DNA of 33,567 nucleotides from Hyphomicrobiales bacterium (lineage in GTDB: Bacteria; Pseudomonadota; Alphaproteobacteria; Rhizobiales; Beijerinckiaceae), in assembly GCA_027488155.1 (NCBI GenBank), contig JAIYCE010000102.1:1-33567 (forward strand), read 5' to 3'. How positions within the stretch are numbered: position 1 is the stretch's first letter; each line of letters starts with the position of its first letter. The notes under the pieces are model-generated. The model was not told the origin of the DNA, ran no database searches, and saw nothing but the letters and a program-made list of their open reading frames with translations. Both the position numbers and the translations under genes were made by a program. Positions 9,321 to 17,999 of the stretch are shown here, one piece after another.

Positions 9321-10658
9321 TCAGGCAATCTCACCCTTCAAGCGTTTAGTTGCGCGCTCATAACCTATCAAAGGCAAAAGCGCTTTTAGCTCGGGGCCAT
9401 GTTCGAGACCGGTCAATGCAAGCCGGAGCGGCATAAACAAAGCTTTGCCTGAGGCACCCGTTTTCTCCTTCACAGATTTCGTCCACGCCGCCCATGTCGT
9501 CTCATCCCAAGGCGAGACGGGCAGAACCGACAGAGCCACATCGGCGAAATTGCGATCCTCGATGATGGGTGAGACCGGGCCATTCACGATCGGCCACCAA
9601 ACCGCGGCATCCTTCAGCCGCACACAATTCCCGCGCACGGCGAGCCAGAACGCTTCGCCGCCGCCAACGCCCATGGCGGCGAGGCGCGTTGCGATGTCGG
9701 TGTAGGGTGCCGCGTGCAACAGCTTCGCGTTTAAGTGCTCGAGTTCAGACACCTCAAATTTGGCAGGTGCACGCGACAAGCGGTCAAGATCGACGATCTC
9801 CGCTAATTCCTGCATCGATGCGACAGGACGCACCGCTTCGGACGAGCCAACAAGAACGGCCAACGATGCAACTGCCATGGGCTCGATGCCGTCGTCGCGG
9901 AGACCTGCGAGCGACAAATGACCGAGACGTTTCGATAGTCCCTGACCGCTCGCATCTGTCAACAGATTATGGTGGCCAAAGCGCGGGACTGCGGCGCCTA
10001 GCGCTTCGATGATCTGAATTTGTACGGCCGTGTTGGTGACATGATCTTCACCGCGGATCACATCGGTGACAGCCATGTCGATATCGTCGACAACGGACGG
10101 AAGCGTGTAGAGATAAGCGCCATCCTCACGGATCAACACAGGGTCGGACAGCGAGCCGCAATCGATGTGAGACGGCCCACGCACCATATCGTCCCATTGC
10201 ACCGTCTTCGCATCGAGCAGAAAGCGCCAATGCGGTTTGCGCCCTTCGGCTTCGAACGTCGCTTTTTCTGCATCGGTCAGTTTCAATGCAGCCCGATCGT
10301 AAATCGGTGGCAGGCCCCGCGCCTGCTGGCGCTTGCGGCGGCGGTCGAGTTCGTCCGCCGTTTCATAACACGCGTACAGGCGTCCATCCTTGCGCAGCTT
10401 GTCGCAAGCTGCATCGTAGAGCGCGAAACGCTCCGATTGCTTGAACACCTTGTGCGGATGGATACCAATCCAGCCAAGATCGGTGGCGATGCCATCGGCG
10501 AATTCCTGCGTCGAACGCGCAAGATCGGTGTCGTCATAGCGAAGGATGAATGTGCCGTCGCGCTTCAAGGCGTAAAGCCAGTTAAGAAGCGCCGGGCGTA
10601 GATTGCCAATATGGAGGCGACCCGTCGGCGACGGGGCGAAGCGAACGGTAGGTTTCAT
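9321..10658 (-). CDS. gltX: Glutamate-tRNA ligase
   Basis: Class I synthetase of 445 residues that attaches glutamate to tRNA. The Rossmann fold opens with [14 protein letters not shown] (residues 6-19), where HIGN replaces the canonical [20 protein letters not shown] and LSKRLG (the KMSKS-loop equivalent, near 245) follow, then a helical anticodon-binding domain. Alphaproteobacteria usually carry two gltX genes and rely on GatCAB to convert Glu-tRNA-Gln, so this is one of a likely pair; which tRNAs it prefers cannot be read from sequence. Its ATG shares one base with the nadE stop (TGATG), so translation is probably coupled. It converges on the DUF2865 gene with 17 bases between. Confidence 0.93.
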   Translation of the reverse strand: MKPTVRFAPSPTGRLHIGNLRPALLNWLYALKRDGTFILRYDDTDLARSTQEFADGIATDLGWIGIHPHKVFKQSERFALYDAACDKLRKDGRLYACYETADELDRRRKRQQARGLPPIYDRAALKLTDAEKATFEAEGRKPHWRFLLDAKTVQWDDMVRGPSHIDCGSLSDPVLIREDGAYLYTLPSVVDDIDMAVTDVIRGEDHVTNTAVQIQIIEALGAAVPRFGHHNLLTDASGQGLSKRLGHLSLAGLRDDGIEPMAVASLAVLVGSSEAVRPVASMQELAEIVDLDRLSRAPAKFEVSELEHLNAKLLHAAPYTDIATRLAAMGVGGGEAFWLAVRGNCVRLKDAAVWWPIVNGPVSPIIEDRNFADVALSVLPVSPWDETTWAAWTKSVKEKTGASGKALFMPLRLALTGLEHGPELKALLPLIGYERATKRLKGEIA

Positions 10659-12412
10659 CAGATATCCGATCCGGTGCTGGCTGCAACCGAGGCTTTGGGC
10701 ATCAATGCGGGATCAGGCTTATGCGCGCCTTCGCCCAAATCGCGAAAACGGTTGACGATCGGATAGCGCCGATCGCGACCGAAGTTTTTCTGCTTCACCT
10801 TCACGCCGGGAGCCGATTGGCGGCGCTTATACTCGGCGAGCGCAAGAAGACGCTCGATGCGCCTGACCGTCTCGATATCGTGACCCCGCGCAACGATTTC
10901 AGAAATGCGCATTTCCTTTTCGACGAGGCATTCGAGAATGTCGTCGAGCACATCATAAGGCGGCAGCGAATCCTGATCGGTCTGGTCCTCGCGCAGTTCT
11001 GCCGATGGCGGACGCGTGATGATCCGATCAGGGATCACTTCACCATCTGGCCCCAGCGCACCGTCCGGCTTCCAGCGATTGCGAAGACGCGACAGACGGA
11101 ATACTTCCGTCTTGTAGAGATCCTTGATCGGGTTATAGCCGCCATTCATGTCGCCATAGAGCGTGGCGTAACCGGCGGACATTTCCGATTTGTTGCCGGT
11201 GGTCACGACCATCGGCCCGAACTTGTTCGAGATCGACATTAGGATCGTGCCGCGTGCCCGGCTTTGAATGTTCTCTTCCGTGATATCGCGCGGACGACCG
11301 TTGAAGATAGGCTTAAGCGACGCTTCGATGCCTTCCACAGCTGGCGCAATCGGCAGAATGTCATAACGCACGCCAAGCGCATGCGCGCAGGAAGCTGCAT
11401 CGTCGAGACTGATCGACGATGTGAATTTATATGGCAGCATGACGCAATGAACGCGCTCCGAGCCAAGCGCATCGACGGCCATGGCGGCGCACAGCGCAGA
11501 ATCGATACCACCCGAAAGACCCAAGACAATTCCACGAAAACGGTTCTTCTCGACATAATCCTTGAGGCCGAGAACGCAGGCAGCGTAATCGGCTTCGTCA
11601 CCTTCCGGCGCGATCGCTTTCTCGCCGCTGTCCGGGACCCATCCATCCGGTGTCCGATTAAATGTCACGCTGGTCACGGCTTCACGGAATGATGGCAGAC
11701 GCAGTGAAAGCGACGCATCGGGGCCAAGCACGAAGGACGCCCCATCGAATACCAATTCATCCTGCCCGCCGACCTGATTGAGATAGGCGAGCGAGAGACC
11801 GCTTTCTGCCACGCGCGCGACGGCGATGTTCAGCCTTGTGTCGGTTTTGTCGCGCCAATAGGGCGAGCCGTTCGGCACGAGCAACAATTCCGCGCCCGTC
11901 TCTGAGAGGCATTCGACGACAGCATCGGTCCAGATGTCTTCGCAGATTGGCAAGCCCACGCGAACGCCGCGGATCGCGACAGGGCCGGGCAAGGGACCGG
12001 GCACGAAAACGCGCTTCTCGTCGAATACACCGTAATTCGGCAGATCGACTTTGAAGCGCAAAGCCGCAATCACCCCGCCATCAAGCCACGCATAAGCATT
12101 GTAGAGGCGACCTGCCTCGACCCATGGCAACCCGACCAATATGCCGGGACCGCCATCAGCAGTGGCACGGGCCAGACGCTCGCAGGCTGCGCGGCATGCA
12201 TCCTGAAATGCAGGCTTGAGAACAAGATCTTCCGGCGGATAGCCGGCCAGAAACATTTCCGGCAGCATCACGGCATCGGCGGCCTGCTCGGCCGCAATGC
12301 CACGCGCGCGCAAGACCATCGCCTCATTACCCTCCACGTCACCGAGGACGGGATTGAGCTGAGCAAGCGCGATGCGGAGGCGTTCGGGCCGGGAGGACGT
12401 GCTGTTCGACAT
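10658..12412 (-). CDS. nadE: Glutamine-dependent NAD+ synthase
   Basis: Makes NAD+ from nicotinic acid adenine dinucleotide, ATP and glutamine. The 584-residue protein joins a nitrilase-type glutaminase with a synthetase domain. The glutaminase triad is visible as E52 ([10 protein letters not shown]), K121 ([10 protein letters not shown]) and C157 (LPICEDIW). The synthetase has the ATP P-loop SGGIDS at 300-305 and the [19 protein letters not shown] segment. The C-terminus ([15 protein letters not shown]) is typical of the long form, so ammonia is channelled from glutamine. ATG 12412 ([11 protein letters not shown]) is chosen; an upstream reading to 12448 would add a basic leader with no family match. 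Forms an operon with gltX downstream. Confidence 0.95.
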   Translation of the reverse strand: MSNSTSSRPERLRIALAQLNPVLGDVEGNEAMVLRARGIAAEQAADAVMLPEMFLAGYPPEDLVLKPAFQDACRAACERLARATADGGPGILVGLPWVEAGRLYNAYAWLDGGVIAALRFKVDLPNYGVFDEKRVFVPGPLPGPVAIRGVRVGLPICEDIWTDAVVECLSETGAELLLVPNGSPYWRDKTDTRLNIAVARVAESGLSLAYLNQVGGQDELVFDGASFVLGPDASLSLRLPSFREAVTSVTFNRTPDGWVPDSGEKAIAPEGDEADYAACVLGLKDYVEKNRFRGIVLGLSGGIDSALCAAMAVDALGSERVHCVMLPYKFTSSISLDDAASCAHALGVRYDILPIAPAVEGIEASLKPIFNGRPRDITEENIQSRARGTILMSISNKFGPMVVTTGNKSEMSAGYATLYGDMNGGYNPIKDLYKTEVFRLSRLRNRWKPDGALGPDGEVIPDRIITRPPSAELREDQTDQDSLPPYDVLDDILECLVEKEMRISEIVARGHDIETVRRIERLLALAEYKRRQSAPGVKVKQKNFGRDRRYPIVNRFRDLGEGAHKPDPALMPKASVAASTGSDI

Positions 12413-12460
12413 AGCCCCGGGTTTAACAAGGCCCGCTCTGCACCGCAACGAGGGCCCATC

Positions 12461-13237
12461 TCACGCGAAGGCGTAACAATCCATCATCAGCACACCATAT
12501 TGGTGGCTCGAATGAATCCGCTCTCCCCGGGCGCCCTCGCCTGCCGCACCGAGCGCGACAAAGAACGGCAAGAGATGTTCCTCGGTCGGGTGGTTCTCCC
12601 GCGCGAAAGGGGCCGTCCGCCGGTAATCGACCAAAGCCGGAACGTCCCCTTCAGAGGCTTTTTCATCGAGCCAATCGCCAAAGGCGCGCACCCAGTCGGG
12701 GGCTGGGGTGTCGAAGCCATACCCGCCGCGGAAAAACTCGTGGAGATTATGAGTGGCGGCACCTGATCCGATAATCAACACGCCGCTGTCGGCCAAAGGC
12801 CGCAAGGCTTCGCCCATGCGGTAATGCCATGCGGCATCCTGATTGGGGCTCACGGACAATTGCACGACAGGCAGGTCGGCCTCAGGTCGGAGCAAGGTCA
12901 ATGGTACCCAAGTGCCGTGGTCATAACCGCGGCGATCATCGAGACCGGGCGCGAAACCCGCCGCCCGTAAGGCTTCGGCCGCTTCCTTGGCGAGCGAAGG
13001 CGAACCCGGGGCGGGATAAACAATCGTCCGCAATTCGGGCTCGAAACCACCGAAATCGTAGATCATGGGCGGATGCGAACCTGCCGTCAGCTGCGGCTCA
13101 AGAGATTCATAATGCGCGGACACAGTAAGGATTCCGCGGTAATCGGACAGATTGCGCCCAAAAGCGGCCAGAAAGGACCGCGCCTCGGAATTGTGAAGGA
13201 TCAGGTTTGGCGCACCATGCGACACGAAGAGCGTCAT
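12461..13237 (-). CDS. DODA-type extradiol aromatic-ring-opening dioxygenase (YgiD/LigB superfamily)
   Basis: Class III extradiol dioxygenase-like protein of 258 residues, usually a single-chain zinc or iron enzyme related to 4,5-DOPA dioxygenase. Metal-site and catalytic histidines are visible in VSHGAPN (H7), SAHYES (H42), YDHGTWVPL and HPTEEHLLPF. The C-terminus HQYGVLMMDCYAF is typical. Members in bacteria include E. coli YgiD; the natural substrate here is unknown. ATG 13237 has a strong AAAGGA eight bases upstream, so the longer reading to 13339 is rejected. It is the first gene on this strand before nadE, with a 48-base gap, and could be co-transcribed with nadE-gltX. Confidence 0.9.
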   Translation of the reverse strand: MTLFVSHGAPNLILHNSEARSFLAAFGRNLSDYRGILTVSAHYESLEPQLTAGSHPPMIYDFGGFEPELRTIVYPAPGSPSLAKEAAEALRAAGFAPGLDDRRGYDHGTWVPLTLLRPEADLPVVQLSVSPNQDAAWHYRMGEALRPLADSGVLIIGSGAATHNLHEFFRGGYGFDTPAPDWVRAFGDWLDEKASEGDVPALVDYRRTAPFARENHPTEEHLLPFFVALGAAGEGARGERIHSSHQYGVLMMDCYAFA

Positions 13238-13352
13238 CGGAACAATCCTTTCTAAAGCGTCCTCCGGATGTCGCCCCGAACGTTCGCTGCTGCAAGTTTC
13301 CCCGCGCAAGGTTGATTTTGCATTCATGCGGATCCGCACTTCTTCCGTTACG

Positions 13353-13370
13353 TTAACCCTAACTTAGGGT
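13353..13370 (+). promoter_or_regulatory. CtrA-like palindromic box before the outer membrane genes
   Basis: ACCCTAACTTAGGGT (13356-13370) is a perfect inverted repeat with seven-base arms and a one-base centre. Overlapping it, 13353-13367 reads TTAA-N7-TTAG, one base off the CtrA consensus TTAA-N7-TTAA. It lies 66 bases before the barrel-protein ATG at 13436. CtrA is the cell-cycle regulator of alphaproteobacteria and is reported to control outer membrane proteins in Brucella. Binding here is inference; another regulator could use the palindrome. Confidence 0.45.
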
Positions 13371-13435
13371 GAAAGGCTTAGCTTCGTTTGAGTTTCCGAT
13401 TGCGTTTGTCGTTTTGTATTTTTGAGGATCTTGCC

Positions 13436-14263
13436 ATGAAGCGTCTGACAGCCGCCCTTGCGGCGCTCGCTCTCCCCGCCTCCGCACTTATTGCCGAAGC
13501 CGCCGATCTGCCTCGCCGCCCGCCGGAGCCGCCGCCAATGCCGATCCCTGTCCTGTTCACTTGGGCGGGTCCTTATGTCGGCATTCATGGCGCTTATGGT
13601 TGGGGTCAGTTTAATCGGACGCAATTCGACCAAAACCTCATCGGCGCCGCTATTCCAGCCAATTATCAATATGCCAGCGTGGCACGCACTTATGCGAAGT
13701 CGCTTCCTGGAATCTATGATTCCGATCAATGGGGTGGTGGCTTCTTTGCAGGCTACAATTTCATCGCCGGTCATGTCGTTTCTGGCGGCGAGCTCGATTA
13801 CACCGCATTCTTTGGAAAGTTCGGAGCGAGCACGATCTGCTATTACCCCGATCCCAATCTTGGAATCGTTCTCCCGGGCGCACCGGGAAAATCGATGATT
13901 GTAGGTGCAGACACGACGAGCAAGATCACGGATTACGGCCTCGTCAAAGCGCGTCTTGGGTATGCCTTCGATCGTATCCTTCCTTATGCTTTTGTCGGCA
14001 TTGGCGGCGCGCGCTTTAAAGCGTCGGGCAATGGCTCGATTGAAGAATATACAACGGCAACTGGCGTCGCGACCGCAACCTACACATCGTCGGCCAGTAA
14101 GGATCAGGTGACGCTGGCTTATGGCGGCGGTGCAGGCATCGACTATGCGATCACCGACCAAATATTGCTTCGCGCACAATATGATTACGTGCAGCTCGAT
14201 AGCGTCATCGGCCAAGAATCGAAAATTCAAGTCGGTAAAATCGGCGCAGGTATCCGTTTCTAA
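13436..14263 (+). CDS. Outer membrane beta-barrel protein (Omp25/RopB-like)
   Basis: A 275-residue protein. Signal peptide MKRLTAALAALALPASALI, cleaved near AEA|ADLP; the mature N-terminus has a Pro-rich stretch (PRRPPEPPPMPIP) and then FTWAGPYVGIHGAYGWG, the family entry motif W-x-G-x-Y-x-G. Alternating strands follow (WGGGFFAGYNF, HVVSGGELDYTAFFG, KARLGYAF, PYAFVGIGGARFKAS, YGGGAGIDYAITDQILLRAQYDYVQL), ending in IGAGIRF with C-terminal Phe, the usual signal for outer membrane insertion. An eight-strand barrel is expected. ATG 13436 has GAGG eight bases upstream. It is followed after 29 bases by a second barrel protein and preceded by the CtrA-like palindrome. Confidence 0.9.
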   Translation: MKRLTAALAALALPASALIAEAADLPRRPPEPPPMPIPVLFTWAGPYVGIHGAYGWGQFNRTQFDQNLIGAAIPANYQYASVARTYAKSLPGIYDSDQWGGGFFAGYNFIAGHVVSGGELDYTAFFGKFGASTICYYPDPNLGIVLPGAPGKSMIVGADTTSKITDYGLVKARLGYAFDRILPYAFVGIGGARFKASGNGSIEEYTTATGVATATYTSSASKDQVTLAYGGGAGIDYAITDQILLRAQYDYVQLDSVIGQESKIQVGKIGAGIRF

Positions 14264-14292
14264 GCAGAGTTGCATTCCTTGGAGAGCCGCGG

Positions 14293-15177
14293 ATGAAAAC
14301 GCTCCGCATAATCGCGCACGCGACGGTTATTGTTTCGTCGATGTGTGTCGCCGACGTCAAGGCCGCCGATCTCACCAATTTTAATTGGCCGTGGTCTCAG
14401 CCTAACCTCTATTCCGACATTCCTACCTATGATTGGTCGGGAGGTTATATTGCGATCATGGCCGATTACAATTCAAGCAACATCACCCAAGGCGATCTCG
14501 CCGCAATTATGGTCGACCGTGCAATCCCGGTTTGGAAATGGGGTGAAGAAGCCAAGAACCTGGCGAAAGCGTCTGCAATGGACATGACAGCGAATGCAGG
14601 CGTGTACTCTCTGCACGCTGGTTTCAACATTATGTCGCAAAGGCTCGTTTACGGCTTTGAACTTGAATATAGCAGGTTCTCGCCTGCTATGACTGCATCC
14701 AGCAGTTACAATGAGGCGCGTATCGTCGACACTCAAACAACGACAAATAGCCAGGATCCGGAAATCGTCGAGAATACAGGCGTCAGCACAGCGATGACTA
14801 ACAAGACGCAAATTTTTGATGTTGGACTGGTCAATGGTCGGGCCGGTTACGCGTATGGACGCTTTATGCCCTACGCGCTGGTAGGGCTCGGCGTAACACG
14901 CGTGAAACTCAACGCTGTCATGGACGCAAAGGAATATTCAGTCGTCACGGTCGACGGTGTATATTCAGCACAACTCAGTCGAAATCCGCAACCAACGCGA
15001 GCGACACTGACGAAGGACGCTTATGCAGCGACTGTCTCGCTCGGCCTCGGCTTCGAATATGCATTGCTGGACAATCTGATTGTGCGTGCGCAGTACAATT
15101 ACATGACATCCGGCAACATTAAGGGCGAAGGCCTTACAAACAATATGGCCCGCGGAGGGCTTGCGCTAAAATTTTGA
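14293..15177 (+). CDS. Outer membrane beta-barrel protein, diverged second copy
   Basis: A 294-residue barrel protein with signal MKTLRIIAHATVIVSSMCVA and cleavage near VKA|ADLT. The entry motif appears as YDWSGGYIAIMADY, and the later strands (GRAGYAYGRFMPYALVGLGVTR, VSLGLGFEYALLDNLIVRAQYNY) align in order with those of the upstream barrel, ending in ALKF with terminal Phe. It is clearly a relative of the first barrel but differs strongly in the middle: long insertions around 70-165 and 205-240, rich in Asn, Thr and Ser, are probably surface loops. A Trp-rich stretch (NWPWSQPNLYSD) replaces the Pro-rich linker. GGAGAG precedes the start. Likely in one transcript with the first barrel, ended by the terminator at 15198. 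Confidence 0.85.
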   Translation: MKTLRIIAHATVIVSSMCVADVKAADLTNFNWPWSQPNLYSDIPTYDWSGGYIAIMADYNSSNITQGDLAAIMVDRAIPVWKWGEEAKNLAKASAMDMTANAGVYSLHAGFNIMSQRLVYGFELEYSRFSPAMTASSSYNEARIVDTQTTTNSQDPEIVENTGVSTAMTNKTQIFDVGLVNGRAGYAYGRFMPYALVGLGVTRVKLNAVMDAKEYSVVTVDGVYSAQLSRNPQPTRATLTKDAYAATVSLGLGFEYALLDNLIVRAQYNYMTSGNIKGEGLTNNMARGGLALKF

Positions 15178-15197
15178 ACTCACCCCCGAGAGACGAA

Positions 15198-15228
15198 AAA
15201 AGGGCGGGTTCATCACCCGCCCTTTTCA
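15198..15228. terminator. Bidirectional rho-independent terminator
   Basis: A perfect 12-base stem, AAAAGGGCGGGT (15198-15209) with ACCCGCCCTTTT (15215-15226), around a five-base loop TCATC. A T tract follows on the plus strand and the A run gives one on the minus strand. It sits between the convergent second barrel gene and the DAHP synthase gene and can end both transcripts. It is the strongest terminator in the window. Confidence 0.92.
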
Positions 15229-15247
15229 TTTGTGATCTTGCGTCACA

Positions 15248-16633
15248 TCATTCCGCGGCATCCGGCACCGTCCGCCCACGCGCCAATTTTTCCTTCTTGA
15301 GCAATTCGGCGACAAGGAACGCCGCCTCCAGCGCCTGTTCGGCGTTGAGGCGCGGATCGCAATGGGTGTGGTAGCGATCCTGTAATTCAGCGTCCGAGAT
15401 GGCACGCGCACCGCCCGTGCATTCAGTGACGTTCTTACCGGTCATTTCAAGATGGATGCCACCGGCATGAGTGCCTTCGGCGCGATGAATATCGAAGAAC
15501 GAGCCAATTTCCGATAAGATCAGATCGAACGGGCGCGTCTTGTAGCCTGAGCCGGCCTTAACCGTATTGCCATGCATCGGATCGCACGACCAAACGACAT
15601 TGCGACCCTCACGTTTCACGGCACGCACAAGACCGGGCAGATGTTCGCCCACCTTTTCAGCACCGAAACGCGCAATGAGCGTCAAGCGGCCAGCCTCATT
15701 ATCCGGGTTGAGGAGATCGATCAGCTTAATCAACTCGTCAGGCTTGAGTGACGGTCCGCATTTCAGGCCGATCGGGTTCTTGATGCCACGGCAATATTCG
15801 ATATGGGCATGATCGGGTTGCCGCGTCCTGTCGCCGATCCAGATCATGTGGCCTGAGGTCGCGTACCAATCGCCGGATGTTGAATCGACGCGTGTGAGTG
15901 CCTGTTCATAACCAAGCAACAACGCTTCGTGCGAGGTATAAAAATCCGTCGAACGCATTTCCGGATGCGCTTCGGGATCAAGACCGATGGCGCGCATGAA
16001 ATCGAGCGTTTCGGTGATACGCGAGGCAAGTTCGTCATAACGCCCCGATTGTGGGCTGTCCTTCACGAAGCCAAGCATCCAGCGATGCGCATTTTCGAGA
16101 TTGGCGTAGCCGCCGGTCGCGAACGCACGTAGCAAGTTTAATGTGGCAGCGGATTGACGATACGCCATCAATTGACGGCGCGGATCGGGAATGCGCGCGT
16201 CGGGCGTGAACTCGATGCCGTTGATGATGTCGCCGCGATAAGAGGGCAATTCCTCATCGCCGATCTTTTCCGTCGGCGCGGAGCGCGGCTTGGCGAACTG
16301 GCCTGCGACACGGCCCACCTTCACAACCGGCGAAGCCCCAGCAAAGGTCAGCACGACCGCCATCTGAAGAAACAGGCGGAAGAAGTCGCGGATATTGTCG
16401 GCCGAGTGCTCGGCGAAGCTCTCGGCACAATCGCCACCTTGCAGAAGAAACGACTCGCCCTGCGCCACCTTACCGAGCGCGCGCTTCAGTTTTCGGGCTT
16501 CCCCAGCGAAAACGAGCGGCGGAAACCCAGCGAGCTGCTTTTCGACTGCTTCGAGTTCGCTCTGGTCCGGATAAGCAGGGACCTGCTGGATCGGCTTCGC
16601 GCGCCAGCTCGAAGGATTCCAACGGTCAGTCAT
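15248..16633 (-). CDS. Class II 3-deoxy-7-phosphoheptulonate synthase
   Basis: Joins phosphoenolpyruvate and erythrose 4-phosphate to DAHP, entering the shikimate pathway for aromatic amino acids. The 461 residues fit the plant-like class II family: WNPSSWR opening, [11 protein letters not shown] with the metal cysteine C69, [55 protein letters not shown], the metal-site histidine and glutamate in [12 protein letters not shown] and GIHLEMTG, and the late metal aspartate in [12 protein letters not shown] 16633 has GGAG six bases upstream; a GTG at 16645 is unlikely. Class II enzymes are the usual DAHP synthase in Hyphomicrobiales. The gene is monocistronic here. Confidence 0.95.
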   Translation of the reverse strand: MTDRWNPSSWRAKPIQQVPAYPDQSELEAVEKQLAGFPPLVFAGEARKLKRALGKVAQGESFLLQGGDCAESFAEHSADNIRDFFRLFLQMAVVLTFAGASPVVKVGRVAGQFAKPRSAPTEKIGDEELPSYRGDIINGIEFTPDARIPDPRRQLMAYRQSAATLNLLRAFATGGYANLENAHRWMLGFVKDSPQSGRYDELASRITETLDFMRAIGLDPEAHPEMRSTDFYTSHEALLLGYEQALTRVDSTSGDWYATSGHMIWIGDRTRQPDHAHIEYCRGIKNPIGLKCGPSLKPDELIKLIDLLNPDNEAGRLTLIARFGAEKVGEHLPGLVRAVKREGRNVVWSCDPMHGNTVKAGSGYKTRPFDLILSEIGSFFDIHRAEGTHAGGIHLEMTGKNVTECTGGARAISDAELQDRYHTHCDPRLNAEQALEAAFLVAELLKKEKLARGRTVPDAAE

Positions 16634-16795
16634 GGCAGTCTCCACAGGCTTTGTGCCGGGCCGGAGGGCTCGGGTCAGGGCGCTTCTATACCGGAGGCGT
16701 CTCGATCATTCCAGCACCGCACGCAAGGGCATGGCGAAATGCGTACGAATCCTTGAAAGTAGGGTTTCCGGCCCCCCTCTCCCGGATGGACCCTC

Positions 16796-17983
16796 GTGCC
16801 TGCCGTACTTCTGACCCTCGCGCCCGTGCTGGTGGCCGTCTTCCTGATGATCTCAGGCAATGGGCTGTTGAACACGCTCGTGCCGCTCAAGGCGGCGATG
16901 ATCGGGTTCAGCCAGCAGGAGATCGGCTTTGTCGGCTCAGCCTATTTCCTCGGCATGTTTGCCGGGACGTGGATGACGCCTGCGATTGTGCGGCGTGCCG
17001 GCCATACAAGGGCCTTTGCCGCCTATGCTGCGATCGTCGCCGTGGCGACGCTCGGCTTGCCTATCGCGACCCATCTGATCGCCTGGTCGCTCCTGCGGGC
17101 GTCTATCGGCTTCTGCTTTGCGGGTCTCTATACCATCGTCGAAAGCTGGATTTCCTCCAAGGCAGACAGCGGCAATCGCGGTCGACTATTGGCCTTCTAC
17201 AACGTCGTCAATTTCATGGGGTCGGCCTTCGGCCAGCAATGGCTTCGTATCGCCGACCCAAAATCATTTCAATTATTCTCGGCAACCGCCGCCTTTGTGA
17301 TGTTGTCGCTCGTGCCCATGGCCATGACGCGCGCCGAGCCGCCGCCTCTGCCGCCCAAGGGACGCCTTGTGCTTGGCGCTATGCTACGCGCAGCTCCTAT
17401 TGGAATTGTCGGCATTACACTGGTCGGCCTCGCCAATGGGACCTTCTGGTCGCTTGCGCCGGCCTATATCGAGAAAATGGGTCTAGGGCCAACAACTGTT
17501 GCGAGCTTTATGACAGCCGTGATCATCGCTTCAGCCTTATCGCCCTATCCGATTGGAAAACTATCGGACCGCATCGACCGCCGCTATGTCATCGCGGCTT
17601 CATCGGCGCTCGCGATGGTCGCGGAGATTTTACTGGCTGTGATGGGACAGGCTACGCCCTGGGCACTTTACATCGCCGGTTTCTTTCTCGGAACGATGCA
17701 ACCTGTGATTTATCCCCTCATCACGGCCCATGTGTTCGACCGAATGGGGACCGAAAAAGGCGTCGCCATATCATCGACGCTGTTGTTTCTTTACTGCGCC
17801 GGGGCCGTCGTGGGGCCGTTGTTCGCGTCATCATTGATGGAGCATTTCGGCCAAGCGATGCTGTTCGTTCACAATGCTGGCGCGCATCTGTTGATCCTCG
17901 GCTTCGTCGTGTGGCGGATCATTGTCCGCCCTGCCCCGCAGCGCGTCGAGCCGGAACCCACCAACCCGCCACCGGCTACATGA
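16796..17983 (+). CDS. MFS transporter, YcaD-like
   Basis: Twelve-helix major facilitator protein of 395 residues with few hydrophilic loops. It opens MPAVLLTLAPVLVAVFLMI and keeps GSAYFLGMFAGTW in the first half, a basic loop between helices 6 and 7 (PPLPPKGR) and the repeated motif A form GKLSDRIDRRYV in the second half. The pattern resembles YcaD-type carriers of unknown substrate. The start codon is GTG at 16796; no ATG fits, and the first helix begins right after it. The tail is Pro/Glu-rich (PQRVEPEPTNPPPAT). It converges on gor with 16 bases between and shows no terminator. Substrate and direction cannot be read from sequence. Confidence 0.88.
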   Translation: MPAVLLTLAPVLVAVFLMISGNGLLNTLVPLKAAMIGFSQQEIGFVGSAYFLGMFAGTWMTPAIVRRAGHTRAFAAYAAIVAVATLGLPIATHLIAWSLLRASIGFCFAGLYTIVESWISSKADSGNRGRLLAFYNVVNFMGSAFGQQWLRIADPKSFQLFSATAAFVMLSLVPMAMTRAEPPPLPPKGRLVLGAMLRAAPIGIVGITLVGLANGTFWSLAPAYIEKMGLGPTTVASFMTAVIIASALSPYPIGKLSDRIDRRYVIAASSALAMVAEILLAVMGQATPWALYIAGFFLGTMQPVIYPLITAHVFDRMGTEKGVAISSTLLFLYCAGAVVGPLFASSLMEHFGQAMLFVHNAGAHLLILGFVVWRIIVRPAPQRVEPEPTNPPPAT

Positions 17984-17999
17984 CGCGAAACCGGGACCG

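Noticed and set aside
13364-14275. A 303-codon open frame on the minus strand antisense to the first barrel gene
   Set aside because: It lies fully over a gene with signal peptide, barrel strands and terminal Phe. The translation has no family features, and GC-rich codon bias opens such frames by chance.
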